A DNA stretch of 64,000 bases from JAICKM01 sp050998805 (GTDB lineage: Bacteria > Chloroflexota > Chloroflexia > QHBQ01 > JAICKM01), in assembly GCA_050998805.1 (NCBI GenBank), contig JBPCPV010000015.1, positions 62,001 to 126,000 of the forward strand. Reading direction: 5' to 3'. Each line of letters opens with the position of its first letter. Position 1 is the stretch's first letter. Positions 15,004 to 22,737 of the stretch are shown in pieces. The notes beneath the pieces were generated by a model. It was not told the DNA's origin. It ran no database searches and was given only the letters and a program-made list of their open reading frames with translations. The position numbers and the translations under genes are program-made.

Positions 15004-15876
15004 ATGACCAGTCAGTACCAGAAGCTGGCGATGGCTTTTTTTCACCCGTCGCTGCGGGAAGACCCGTTCAACCCCGAGGATAGCGCGCGCTACTTCTACC
15101 TGGGGGACCAGTACCGGGAGGCGCTCGACCTGCTGGTGCGGCATGTGCTGCGGAGGGGCGGGCTGTCGATCATCTACGGGGATGTGGGGCTGGGCAAGAG
15201 CAGCCTGATGGCCGTGCTGCGGCAGCGGATACGCACCGGCGACCTGTTCAAGCAGTTCGTGTTGGGGGAGATCCTCGACCCGTCGCAGGTGACGGACGCA
15301 GAGTTCACGCGACAGCTGCTGCTGGCGTTCGATCAAAAGCCATACGGGAGCACGCGCTCGGAACTGAGCGAGCAGTTCATCATCTTCCTGCAACGGCAGG
15401 CGCGGGAGGGGCATACGCCGCTGTTGGTAATCGACGAGGGGCAGTGCCTGTCGTATGATGGGCTGGAGCGGCTGCGGATCTTCTTAAATTACTCGCTGGA
15501 CGACCACCGGATACTCCAGATCGTTGTCTTCGGGCAACTGGAGTTGCAGGAGAAGATCGCGAAGAAGCGGAACCTGGCGTCGCGTGTGCGCTTCACGATG
15601 ACGCTGGAGACGCTGAGGAGCGTGCCGCAGGTGGGCGACCTGATCGAGTACCGGCTGCGGACGGCGGGCCTGGCCGAGGGGGTGCAACTCTTCGCGCCTG
15701 GGGCTATTGAAGCGGTGCATAAACATTCGGGCGGGGTGCCGCGTCACATCGTGAACATCTGCTCGATGTGCTTCGACCAGGCACCTCGACTCGACAAGCG
15801 GCAGATAGACGCGGAAATCGTGGACCAGGTGGCTGCACGCCTGATGCAGAAGGGAGCCTTGACAGGTGGACGATGA
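15004..15876 (+). CDS. ExeA/TniB-like AAA ATPase
   Basis: The 290-residue protein begins with the ExeA-typical FFHPSLREDPFNPEDSARYF motif. It has Walker A GDVGLGKSSL (about residues 59-68), Walker B TPLLVIDEGQCL, a sensor segment ILQIVVFGQLEL and a C-terminal SGGVPRHIVNICSMC. ExeA-like ATPases occur in type II secretion and, as TniB/IstB-like partners, in transposons. No secretin or transposase follows, so the role in this setting is unknown; the place in a plasmid-like block favours a mobile-element function. It overlaps the next gene and has its own promoter. Confidence 0.82.
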   Translation: MTSQYQKLAMAFFHPSLREDPFNPEDSARYFYLGDQYREALDLLVRHVLRRGGLSIIYGDVGLGKSSLMAVLRQRIRTGDLFKQFVLGEILDPSQVTDAEFTRQLLLAFDQKPYGSTRSELSEQFIIFLQRQAREGHTPLLVIDEGQCLSYDGLERLRIFLNYSLDDHRILQIVVFGQLELQEKIAKKRNLASRVRFTMTLETLRSVPQVGDLIEYRLRTAGLAEGVQLFAPGAIEAVHKHSGGVPRHIVNICSMCFDQAPRLDKRQIDAEIVDQVAARLMQKGALTGGR

Positions 15877-16258
15877 CACACGCGAGCGGTCTTCGCGGAA
15901 CAGTATCGAGGATCAGATGGCGAACGACCGCGCCCGCGAGGGGGAAGGGCGGCTGAAGCAGGTGGCGGTCTACTACTATCCGAAGCAGCTTATCCCCCTG
16001 GATGAGCATCTGTCGCGGCTGAACAGCCGGACGCGGGCCTACGACGGGCTGAAGATCAACAGGAGCACTTATCTGAGGCTATGCGGCGCGGTGATGATGG
16101 AGCTGCTGGCGGACCCTAGCTTCGCGGGGAATATGTTCGACCGGCTCTACGAGGAGGGGGAGTTCGAGCAGAGATTAAGGGAGAAGCTGCGCGACCTGCT
16201 GGAGCTACAACAGGCGTTCCAGGAGGGGATGCTGCGGCCGGTGCTGCCGGAGGTGTAG
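15866..16258 (+). CDS. Putative ribbon-helix-helix DNA-binding partner of the ATPase
   Basis: This encodes 130 residues. The stretch KQVAVYYYPKQLIPLDEHLS, then KINRSTYLRLCGAVMMELL resembles a ribbon-helix-helix fold with a beta-strand followed by two helices. The C terminus is an amphipathic helix rich in Glu and Leu. The GTG at 15866 overlaps the end of the ATPase gene by 11 bases, so the two are coupled. An ATG at 15917 is an alternative start. A role as autoregulator binding the inverted repeat at 14883-14920 is possible but unproven. Confidence 0.6.
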   Translation: MDDDTRERSSRNSIEDQMANDRAREGEGRLKQVAVYYYPKQLIPLDEHLSRLNSRTRAYDGLKINRSTYLRLCGAVMMELLADPSFAGNMFDRLYEEGEFEQRLREKLRDLLELQQAFQEGMLRPVLPEV

Positions 16259-16268
16259 GCGGTGCGAT

Positions 16269-16289
16269 GAGTTTTGAGTTCTGAATGAC
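16269..16289. repeat. Heptad array of GAGTTTT type, 10 bases after a stop codon
   Basis: Units GAGTTTT, GAGTTCT and GAATGAC follow the end of the ribbon-helix-helix-like gene. Confidence 0.75.
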
Positions 16290-16347
16290 TGAGTTGGCCG
16301 CCAAGCATTATCGGGCGTGTTGGCTCAATGCGGGTATCAGAAGGCCG

Positions 16348-16384
16348 ATCCACGAAAGAACACGAAAAAACACGAAACGAACGA
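16348..16384. repeat. Decamer repeat CACGAAANAA
   Basis: CACGAAA recurs three times with a 10-bp period. A related CACGAAA pair lies at 22462-22484. In both places a GGTNGGTGGTT-type word follows; here it reaches the stop codon of the gene at 16489-16932. Confidence 0.6.
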
Positions 16385-16488
16385 TGGGTGTATTGGTATA
16401 ACAGCTTAGTAGCTTCCCCATTCATTATCATTACAAGGCTTCTTGCTGAGTTGTGTTTTAGGAACACGAGTTCCTAAGCGGTCGGTGG

Positions 16489-16932
16489 TTAGCCGTCGGA
16501 GGCGAGTACGCGGCATAACTGAGCGTAAATCGGTTGGACTATAGTGACGAAGGTAGCGAGGCGGCGGGCTAGCTCGTCCAGGCGAGGTTCGTCCAGAGGG
16601 GAGAGCGGGTGGGTTTCGTAGAGGCGGACCCAGCCGCGGTCCCATTCTTCCAGTTCGACGCTGTTGCCGAGGGCGGCTTTGATGTCGAACATGTGGAAGC
16701 CGAGCTGACGGCGGATGCGGGCGTTGCGGAGCGGGTCGGCTTCACAATGGAGGCCGAGTTCGATTAGTTGGAGGTTGTCGTGTATCCAGACTTCGTAGTG
16801 GATGGACTCATCGGGGCCGAACCAGAGCTTGAGGAGACGGCCGCGTGCCTGGATGTGGAGCGGCTGGGGGTCGGCGGCGAGAAGGGGACGCACGGTGTCG
16901 GAGAGGCGGCGGAGGAATGGGGTGGGGAGCAT
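16489..16932 (-). CDS. Hypothetical protein upstream-coupled to lysA
   Basis: This is a 147-residue soluble protein without signal or membrane segments. It contains LLKLWFGPDESIHYEVWIHD, then LQLIELGLHCEADPLRNARI and a C-terminal helix. I do not recognise the family. It begins 2 bases after the lysA stop, so it is the distal gene of a lysA operon. Its stop lies in an intergenic repeat of the GGTNGGTGGTT type. Confidence 0.6.
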   Translation of the reverse strand: MLPTPFLRRLSDTVRPLLAADPQPLHIQARGRLLKLWFGPDESIHYEVWIHDNLQLIELGLHCEADPLRNARIRRQLGFHMFDIKAALGNSVELEEWDRGWVRLYETHPLSPLDEPRLDELARRLATFVTIVQPIYAQLCRVLASDG

Positions 16933-16934
16933 GG

Positions 16935-18209
16935 TCAGAGTGCCTCGGGCATAAGATGAGAGTAGGTTTCGCGGGGGCGGATGAGGTGGGCGGATGTTCC
17001 GTCTACCAGCGCCTCGGCGGGGCGGGGGCGGCCGTTGTACTGGGAGGACATGGAGAAGCCATACGCGCCTGCCTGCCCAATCGCCAGCAGGTCACCGGCA
17101 CACATCTCAGGTAACTCACGATCCGTTGCAAGAAAGTCCGCTGACTCGCACACGGGACCGGCGACATCGGTGACATAGGCGTCAGACGGCGCGAGTTCTG
17201 CACCGGGCAACCGCGCTGGGTAGAGCGGATGGTATGCGCCGTAGAGGGCGGGACGGAGGAGGTCGTTCATGCCTGCATCGGCGATGAGCAGGCGGTGCGG
17301 GCGACCGGCGGGTGGGTCGGCGGGGCGGGTGCAGAGGATGCGCGTGAGTAGGAGGCCACACGGCCCGACCAGATAACGGCCAGGCTCAAGCACCAGAGTG
17401 AGGAGGCGACCGCGCAGCAGAGGGCGGAGGCCAGAGGCGAGTTCAGCCGGCCCTTGTGGAGCGTCATCGGGGTGGTAGGGTATGGCGAGGCCGCCGCCGA
17501 TGTCTAGAGAGCGGAGAGCGATGCCCTCGCCGGATAGCCGATCCCAGAGTTCGAGCAGGAGGCGGGTGGCCTCGACGATAGGGCTGACGTTGGTGAGCTG
17601 GGAGCCGATGTGGGCGTGGAGACCCACCGGCTGGAGATGGGGGTGGGCGGCGGCGATGCGGGTCAGTTCCAGCGCCTCGGTGGGAGGGACGCCGAACTTG
17701 TCGGCGGCGGTGCCTGTTGTGATGTATGGGTGGGTGTGGGCGTCCACATCGGGGTTGACGCGGACGGCGACCGGGGCGACCTTGCCGAGGCCGGACGCGA
17801 CAGCCGCGAGCGCCTCTAACTCAGGGCGCGATTCGACATGGAAGGCGCTGATGCCCGGCCCCGAGAGCGCCTCAGCCATTTCGGCATGGGTCTTGCCGAC
17901 GCCCGCGAAGACGATGCGCTTGTCGGGGAATCCGATCCGGCGAGCCAGGTAGAGTTCGCCGCCGGAGACGACATCTGCCCCAGCACCGAGTTCGGCCAGC
18001 AGGCGGCCAAGCGCGGGGTTGGCGTTCGCCTTCAGCGCGTAGCAGACGATCAGGGGGACACCGAGGCTGCCGAGATGCTCAACCAGGGTGGCGTAGGCCG
18101 CTTCGAGCGCATGGCGGCTGTAGACGTAGAGGGGAGTGCCGTAGTTCTCGGCGAGGGCGGCCAGGGGCACTTCTTCGATGTACAGATCTCCGGCTCTATA
18201 ATCGAACAC
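16935..18209 (-). CDS. lysA: Diaminopimelate decarboxylase
   Basis: The 424-residue protein is a fold-III PLP enzyme that converts meso-diaminopimelate to L-lysine. The PLP lysine lies in VCYALKANANPALGRLLAEL (about residue 58). HIGSQL, SLDIGGGLAIPYH and EPGRYLVGPCGLLLTRI are the conserved substrate and phosphate motifs, and CESADFLATDRELPEMCAGD carries the second-subunit cysteine. Length is typical. The start is a GTG at 18209. A parS-like site lies in the 38-base gap to the upstream dehydrogenase gene. Confidence 0.95.
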   Translation of the reverse strand: MFDYRAGDLYIEEVPLAALAENYGTPLYVYSRHALEAAYATLVEHLGSLGVPLIVCYALKANANPALGRLLAELGAGADVVSGGELYLARRIGFPDKRIVFAGVGKTHAEMAEALSGPGISAFHVESRPELEALAAVASGLGKVAPVAVRVNPDVDAHTHPYITTGTAADKFGVPPTEALELTRIAAAHPHLQPVGLHAHIGSQLTNVSPIVEATRLLLELWDRLSGEGIALRSLDIGGGLAIPYHPDDAPQGPAELASGLRPLLRGRLLTLVLEPGRYLVGPCGLLLTRILCTRPADPPAGRPHRLLIADAGMNDLLRPALYGAYHPLYPARLPGAELAPSDAYVTDVAGPVCESADFLATDRELPEMCAGDLLAIGQAGAYGFSMSSQYNGRPRPAEALVDGTSAHLIRPRETYSHLMPEAL

Positions 18210-18223
18210 GCGCTGCCTCGATG

Positions 18224-18239
18224 TGTTTCATGTGAAACC
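18224..18239. promoter_or_regulatory. parS-like centromere site
   Basis: TGTTTCATGTGAAACC matches the bacterial chromosomal consensus TGTTTCACGTGAAACA at 14 of 16 positions. It lies in the gap between lysA and the dehydrogenase gene, 3.8 kb from parAB. I found no second copy in the window. Sites of this type are bound by ParB and usually cluster near the replication origin. Confidence 0.75.
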
Positions 18240-18247
18240 TGTCACGA

Positions 18248-19276
18248 TCAGGTCCAGATCTCGGGGTTGACGATGTTCGGGGGGCGCTGGTTCTGGAACA
18301 CGGCCTGGATGTTCTTCGCGGCGATGGTCGCCATCGCGTTGCGAGTGTCAATGCTGGCGCTGGCGATGTGGGGGGCGAGCACGACGTTCTCCAACTCGAG
18401 CAGGCCCGGCTCGAGGTCGGGTTCGCGCTCGTATACGTCGAGGCCGGCACCGGAGATCCGGCCTTCGCGGAGGGCGGCGACCAGCGCGGCCTCGTGGAGG
18501 ACCGGACCGCGTGATGTGTTCACGACATAGGCCGTAGGCTTCATCTGGGCGAACTGCTCGCTGCCGAGCAGGTGGTGGGTTTCCGGTGTGTAGTTGACAT
18601 GGAGGCTCACGAAGTCCGAGTTTGCGAGCAGTTCGTCCATCGGCACGAAGCGGGCGTTGAGTTCGCGCTCGGTCGCCGGATCTACTCGATGGGTGTCATA
18701 ATATAGTACGGGCATAGCGAAGCCGAGGGCGCGGCGGGCGACGGCCTGTCCGATCCGCCCGAAACCGACGAGGCCGAGCGTGCGACCAGCCACATCGCCG
18801 CCGAGCAGCATGAGCGGCCCCCAGCCGTGGAAACGACCGGCGCGGGTAAAGCGGTCGGCCTCGGAGACACGGCGAGCGGAGGCCATGAGCAGCGCCCAGG
18901 CGAAGTCTGCGGTGGTATCGGTGAGCACGCCTGGGGTGTTTGTGACTGGGACGCCGCGCTTGTTGGCCGCCGAGAGGTCTACGTTGTTGAAGCCGACGGC
19001 CATGTTGGCGATGACGCGCAAGTTCGGCTCGGCGTCCATCACGGCAGCATCAATCGTGTCAGTCAGCAGGCAGTAAAGGCCATCGTGGTTGGGCAGGCGG
19101 GCGATAAGCTCGTCTTTGGTCCAGATACTGCCCTCGAGTGTGTTGTCCTCCACATCGGCGAAGGTGCGTAGCAGGTCCAGCCCTGCCTTCGGCACGGCCT
19201 GCGTGACAAGGACGCGGGGGCGCTTGCCTGTGTCCCAGGGCCTGCGAGGGGTTATGATGTCAGCTTCACTTGACAT
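18248..19276 (-). CDS. D-2-hydroxyacid dehydrogenase (glyoxylate/hydroxypyruvate reductase type)
   Basis: The 342-residue protein has the full NAD-dependent D-2-hydroxyacid dehydrogenase set: VGFNNVDLSAANKRGVPVTN, the dinucleotide motif GRTLGLVGFGRIGQAVARRA (near residue 160), VNTSRGPVLHEAALVAAL with the catalytic arginine region, and APHIASAS with the catalytic histidine. The sequence is closest in style to glycerate dehydrogenase/glyoxylate reductase. I start it at the ATG at 19276, preceded by AAAGGAG; the frame can be read 10 codons further upstream. A heptad hairpin lies 25 bases upstream of this start. Confidence 0.9.
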   Translation of the reverse strand: MSSEADIITPRRPWDTGKRPRVLVTQAVPKAGLDLLRTFADVEDNTLEGSIWTKDELIARLPNHDGLYCLLTDTIDAAVMDAEPNLRVIANMAVGFNNVDLSAANKRGVPVTNTPGVLTDTTADFAWALLMASARRVSEADRFTRAGRFHGWGPLMLLGGDVAGRTLGLVGFGRIGQAVARRALGFAMPVLYYDTHRVDPATERELNARFVPMDELLANSDFVSLHVNYTPETHHLLGSEQFAQMKPTAYVVNTSRGPVLHEAALVAALREGRISGAGLDVYEREPDLEPGLLELENVVLAPHIASASIDTRNAMATIAAKNIQAVFQNQRPPNIVNPEIWT

Positions 19277-19300
19277 AACTGATGCTCCTTTGTTAGTGTT

Positions 19301-19355
19301 AAGCAATCAGCAAGCAGCGTTCAGTGGCCGGCGATAAGCTGGTGGCTGATTGCTT
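19301..19355. repeat. Heptad-phased hairpin upstream of the dehydrogenase gene
   Basis: Seven units beginning with GC or GT run in 7-bp register from 19303 to 19351. The ends AAGCAATCAGC (19301-19311) and GCTGATTGCTT (19345-19355) are perfectly complementary, giving an 11-bp stem. It lies just upstream of the ribosome-binding site. Confidence 0.75.
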
Positions 19356-19795
19356 ACCGCCTGAGAAGCGCCTATACTTCGGTGGCGGGCTGGAAATCCG
19401 CTTCTACAGCGAGGTGTTTTTCGGACCCGGTGGGAATGCAGCAGCAATCGTGCCGTCAGCAGAGTTTTGAGTTTTGAGGCTACTAGCCTGTGGTTTTGAG
19501 TTCTGAATTGTTGGGTGGGTTGGGGCTGAGGTTGGGGCTGGGAATGGGGGTCGTGGTTGGGTGGGGTGAGATTCTTCGCTGCGCTCAGAATGACGGTGCT
19601 GTGCTCAGAAGGACAGCGCATGGGGCGAGCGAATGCGCTCCGGGCGCAGAGCGACTCTCCCACAGACAGTGGATTCGGGCGAGCAAATTGAAGCGCGGAG
19701 CGACTCTCTCACAGACGGTGGCTTCGGGGGTGGGAGGCTCACTCCTGGCCCCTCTCCGTATGGGAGAGGGGCGGATGTCTGGAGGGGTAGGGGAG
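19356..19795. other. Non-coding gap packed with short repeats
   Basis: The gap holds GAGTTTT heptads at 19462-19475 and about 19492-19513, a copy of the GAGATTCT...GAATGAC repeat at 19568-19594, a 31-bp direct repeat (19649-19679 and 19698-19728, 28 identical positions), and a hairpin at 19749-19771 (CCCCTCTCC with GGAGAGGGG). I see no gene in it. Confidence 0.65.
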
Positions 19796-22321
19796 TCAGG
19801 GGGTGGCTGTGGGGGAGGCGTCGGGTGGGAAGGGCGTGTCGGTGGGTATGGGTGTGTTGATCGGCGTGCCGGTTGCGGAAGGGGCGGCTAGGGGCGTGTT
19901 GGTGGCTAGGGGCGTGCCGACCGGGGTAGCGGTCGTGGTGGTGATCGGGACTGGGGTGCCGTTGGGGAGTTGTAGGGCGTTGGCGAGCATCTTCGAGAGC
20001 TGGGCGCGCGTGGTCATGTTGGCAGGACGGAACGTGCCGTCGGAGTAGCCGGAGACGACGCCTTGGGCATACACGGCTTCGACGTAGCCTGTTGCCCAGA
20101 AATCGGCAGGGATGTCACTGAAGGAGGGTGGATTGGGCGTGATCTGTGCCCAGTTCTTGGCGATGCTGATCATTTTGCTGATCTGGGCGCGCGTGACGGG
20201 GTTGAAGGGGCGAAAAGTGGCGTCGGAGTAGCCGGAGATCGCACCGTGGGCATAGGCGTCTTCTACGTAGTAGAAATAGGGCGAGTCTGGGGGCACGTCG
20301 CTGAATGTGGGCACCGTGGGGGTAGGGATGTACCAGAGCATGGTGAGGGAGAGCATTTTGGCAAGCTGGCCGCGGTTGGCGTCAGCCACAGGGCGGAAGG
20401 TGGAGTCGGAGTAGCCGTTGATGATGCCCTGGCAGTACAGCAATGCGACGTATGGATAGGCCCAATAGGTGTCGGGCAGGTCGGTGAAGGTCATGCCGCA
20501 TGGGCCGGGGGTCCAGGTGGCGGTGGGCGATGAGGTTGAAGTGTTGGTGGGCGGCAGGGCAGTCGGCGTATTGGTAGACACCGGGGTGCGCGTTAGCACG
20601 GGGGTACGAGTTGGCGCGGGAGGGCTGGTGGGAGCGGGGGTGTAAGTCGGGCCGGGCGGGTTGGTGGGTGCAGGCGTCGGGCTGGCGACGTTGCCTGCGG
20701 GGATCCACATCACGGCGTCAAACCAGACGTTGAGCGCGCTGTCTGAGGTCGCATTGTCGAGCGAGACCGAGGTGTAGGATGGCAGGTTGAAGCGGCCGAT
20801 GTGCGCCCACTCGCCGTTGCCGTTGCCGGCATCGGTGATCGCCTTCTGGTTGAGGGTGACGGTCGTGGGGCCGTTGATGGTGGCGAGGGTGTAGTGGGCA
20901 CTGCTTGTTTCGGCGCGGCCGTTGTCCAACCAGGGAATGTAGGCGTAGACATCGTAGAGGCCGCCGGCGGGGAGGGAAGCGGTCCATGTGCCGCTGTTCG
21001 TGGCGGGGCCGGTGGTGGAAAGCGCGCGGTAGGCGTTGCTTGTGCCGAAGCCGCCGCTATAGATGCTCCAGCCGTGGGCAGGGTCAATCGTGCCGGGGAA
21101 TGCCGCAAAGTCGGAGTCGGTGTTGTCTACCCGGGCGACCATTGCGGAGTCGTTGCGAACGCGGGCGAGGTAGCCGGCCCAGTCCCAATTGGGGCCGGGG
21201 TCGGTGTGGGCGGGAGGGGACTGGTTGGGCACTTGGTAGTGGCCGATGATGTGGGCGTGGTCCTTATGGATGCCGAAGCGGTCGGCCATAGTCCGCACGA
21301 GCGCGGCAGAGGCGTTGTACATGGCGTTGGTGTACCAGCCGGGCTGTCCCTGGTAGCCCTCGTGTTCGACGCCGATGGCGCGGACGTTGTAATCCCAGTT
21401 GCCGGCGTGGTAGGCGGTGTCTGCGTTGTGGACCATCTGGGTGATATCGCCGTCATTGGAGCGGGTGACGAAGTGAGCGCTGACGCCGGAGCTGGGGTTC
21501 TGGAACCAGCTTATGGCGGATTGGTAGCTGCCCTCGGTGTCATGGATGACGATGAAGTTGAGAGGGCCGTATTGGCGGCCGAGTTGGAAGTTGTTGGAAT
21601 TGGCGGCCACCCAGTGAGCCGGGGGGTAATCGTCGCTGTTCGGGGTGAGGCCAAGGGGGTCGGCGGTATCGGGGAGGACGAGTTTGCTGGAGGCGGGGAT
21701 AGTCAATGTCTCTCCGCCGGGGGCGACGGCGGTGAGGCCGGTTTGGAGAAGGCTGAAGACGCTGTAGGCGTAGCTGCGGGCCACCACGGGGTCGGGTATG
21801 TCGCTGTAGGCGGCTACGACCGGATACCAGGCAGGGAGGCTCTCCAGGGCGGCGTGGGAGGATTGCGCGAGCCGGTGCAGGAGGGCTGCGGCGGCGCGGA
21901 TGTTGGTCGGGGTGTCATGCTGGACGGTGGCAGGGTCGGCCCCGAGGAGTTTGGCGGCGCGGGCGAGGCTATCGCCGGTGGGCGGCAGGCGGAGGCTCAT
22001 TACGCCGACCTGGGCGTAGTCGTTGGGCGCGCCGTCCCTGCTGTACCAATGGGTCTCGACATAGCCAACGGCTTCGAGGAGGGCGGGAGGTACGCTGAAC
22101 TCGGCACCGGCCTGGGCAAATGCAGCGCGAAGCGTGCCGGGGCCGGAGGCCGCGCCGGGGCCGAGCGTGGGTGAGCCGGAGGCGGGGGGCTGGGACGCGG
22201 GTTTGGCGCGGGAGTCGGCGGCCTGGGTGGGGGCGGCCCCGATGAGCAGCAGGAGAAGGACGAGCAACGCGAGGATCACAAGGCGAGGGCGGCTCTGGGA
22301 GACTTCTTGGTTGGAGTGCAT
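19796..22321 (-). CDS. SLH-anchored N-acetylmuramoyl-L-alanine amidase
   Basis: This is a secreted multidomain protein of about 841 residues with a signal peptide (LVILALLVLLLLLIGAAPTQ). An N-terminal helical domain resembles lytic-transglycosylase folds (FSVPPALLEAVGYVETHWYS). An Amidase_2 domain follows, with NFIVIHDTEGSYQSAISWFQ and HAHIIGHYQVPNQSPPAHTD supplying the zinc ligands. Next come a beta-sandwich of the golvesin/xanthan-lyase-associated type, a Thr/Pro linker and three SLH repeats (for example YYVEDAYAHGAISGYSDATF). It should cleave the peptide-glycan amide bond while attached to the cell wall. I start at the ATG at 22321; the frame extends 15 codons upstream. It pairs with the next SLH protein on the same strand, though a 416-base gap separates them. 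Confidence 0.88.
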   Translation of the reverse strand: MHSNQEVSQSRPRLVILALLVLLLLLIGAAPTQAADSRAKPASQPPASGSPTLGPGAASGPGTLRAAFAQAGAEFSVPPALLEAVGYVETHWYSRDGAPNDYAQVGVMSLRLPPTGDSLARAAKLLGADPATVQHDTPTNIRAAAALLHRLAQSSHAALESLPAWYPVVAAYSDIPDPVVARSYAYSVFSLLQTGLTAVAPGGETLTIPASSKLVLPDTADPLGLTPNSDDYPPAHWVAANSNNFQLGRQYGPLNFIVIHDTEGSYQSAISWFQNPSSGVSAHFVTRSNDGDITQMVHNADTAYHAGNWDYNVRAIGVEHEGYQGQPGWYTNAMYNASAALVRTMADRFGIHKDHAHIIGHYQVPNQSPPAHTDPGPNWDWAGYLARVRNDSAMVARVDNTDSDFAAFPGTIDPAHGWSIYSGGFGTSNAYRALSTTGPATNSGTWTASLPAGGLYDVYAYIPWLDNGRAETSSAHYTLATINGPTTVTLNQKAITDAGNGNGEWAHIGRFNLPSYTSVSLDNATSDSALNVWFDAVMWIPAGNVASPTPAPTNPPGPTYTPAPTSPPAPTRTPVLTRTPVSTNTPTALPPTNTSTSSPTATWTPGPCGMTFTDLPDTYWAYPYVALLYCQGIINGYSDSTFRPVADANRGQLAKMLSLTMLWYIPTPTVPTFSDVPPDSPYFYYVEDAYAHGAISGYSDATFRPFNPVTRAQISKMISIAKNWAQITPNPPSFSDIPADFWATGYVEAVYAQGVVSGYSDGTFRPANMTTRAQLSKMLANALQLPNGTPVPITTTTATPVGTPLATNTPLAAPSATGTPINTPIPTDTPFPPDASPTATP

Positions 22322-22737
22322 ATCGTAGCCTTTCGTCACTAGCCGGCCCAGCGAAGGGGGCCGCACAATCGGGTGTCACTAAAAGAACGGGCGAACGGGG
22401 CGGGAGGTTGCGTGACGAGTTTTGAGTTTTGAGTTTTGAGTTTTGAATTACGGGCGTCTCCATCCACGAAAAGGCACGAAAACGGTTGGTGGTTGGTCGT
22501 CGGCGGAGGGTCCACGGGCGGAGCCGTGTCTTACAAGGGGCAGTGGCCGCCGGGACGGCGGCGGTACGGGGCACCGAAATCCTGCTCCGCAGGTGATAGA
22601 TCCTGGGTAAGTAAATCGAGGGCGGGGCCGCTCTCCCATAGACGATACTTTTGCTCCAAGCGCCAGCCTATTTGCTCAGATCCGGTTGATCACCGGAAGC
22701 AATCCCCTGGGTCTGTAGAGGCGGGATTTGGTTGGGG
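22322..22737. other. Non-coding gap with heptad and decamer repeats
   Basis: It contains five GAGTTTT-type heptads at 22417-22451, CACGAAA repeats at 22462-22484 and a GGTTGGTGGTT word after them. No gene is apparent. Confidence 0.6.
22417..22451. repeat. Longest GAGTTTT heptad array (five units)
   Basis: Four identical GAGTTTT units are followed by GAATTAC, all in 7-bp register. Confidence 0.85.

Noticed and set aside
19749..19771. CCCCTCTCC/GGAGAGGGG hairpin as a terminator
   Set aside because: No T-run follows and it lies among other intergenic repeats; it is more likely part of a repeat than a transcription terminator.
20801..22174. Long plus-strand frame opposite the amidase gene
   Set aside because: Its product is an unbroken run of Gly, Val and Ala without domains, and it is the complement of a clear amidase-SLH gene; it is a GC-rich shadow.
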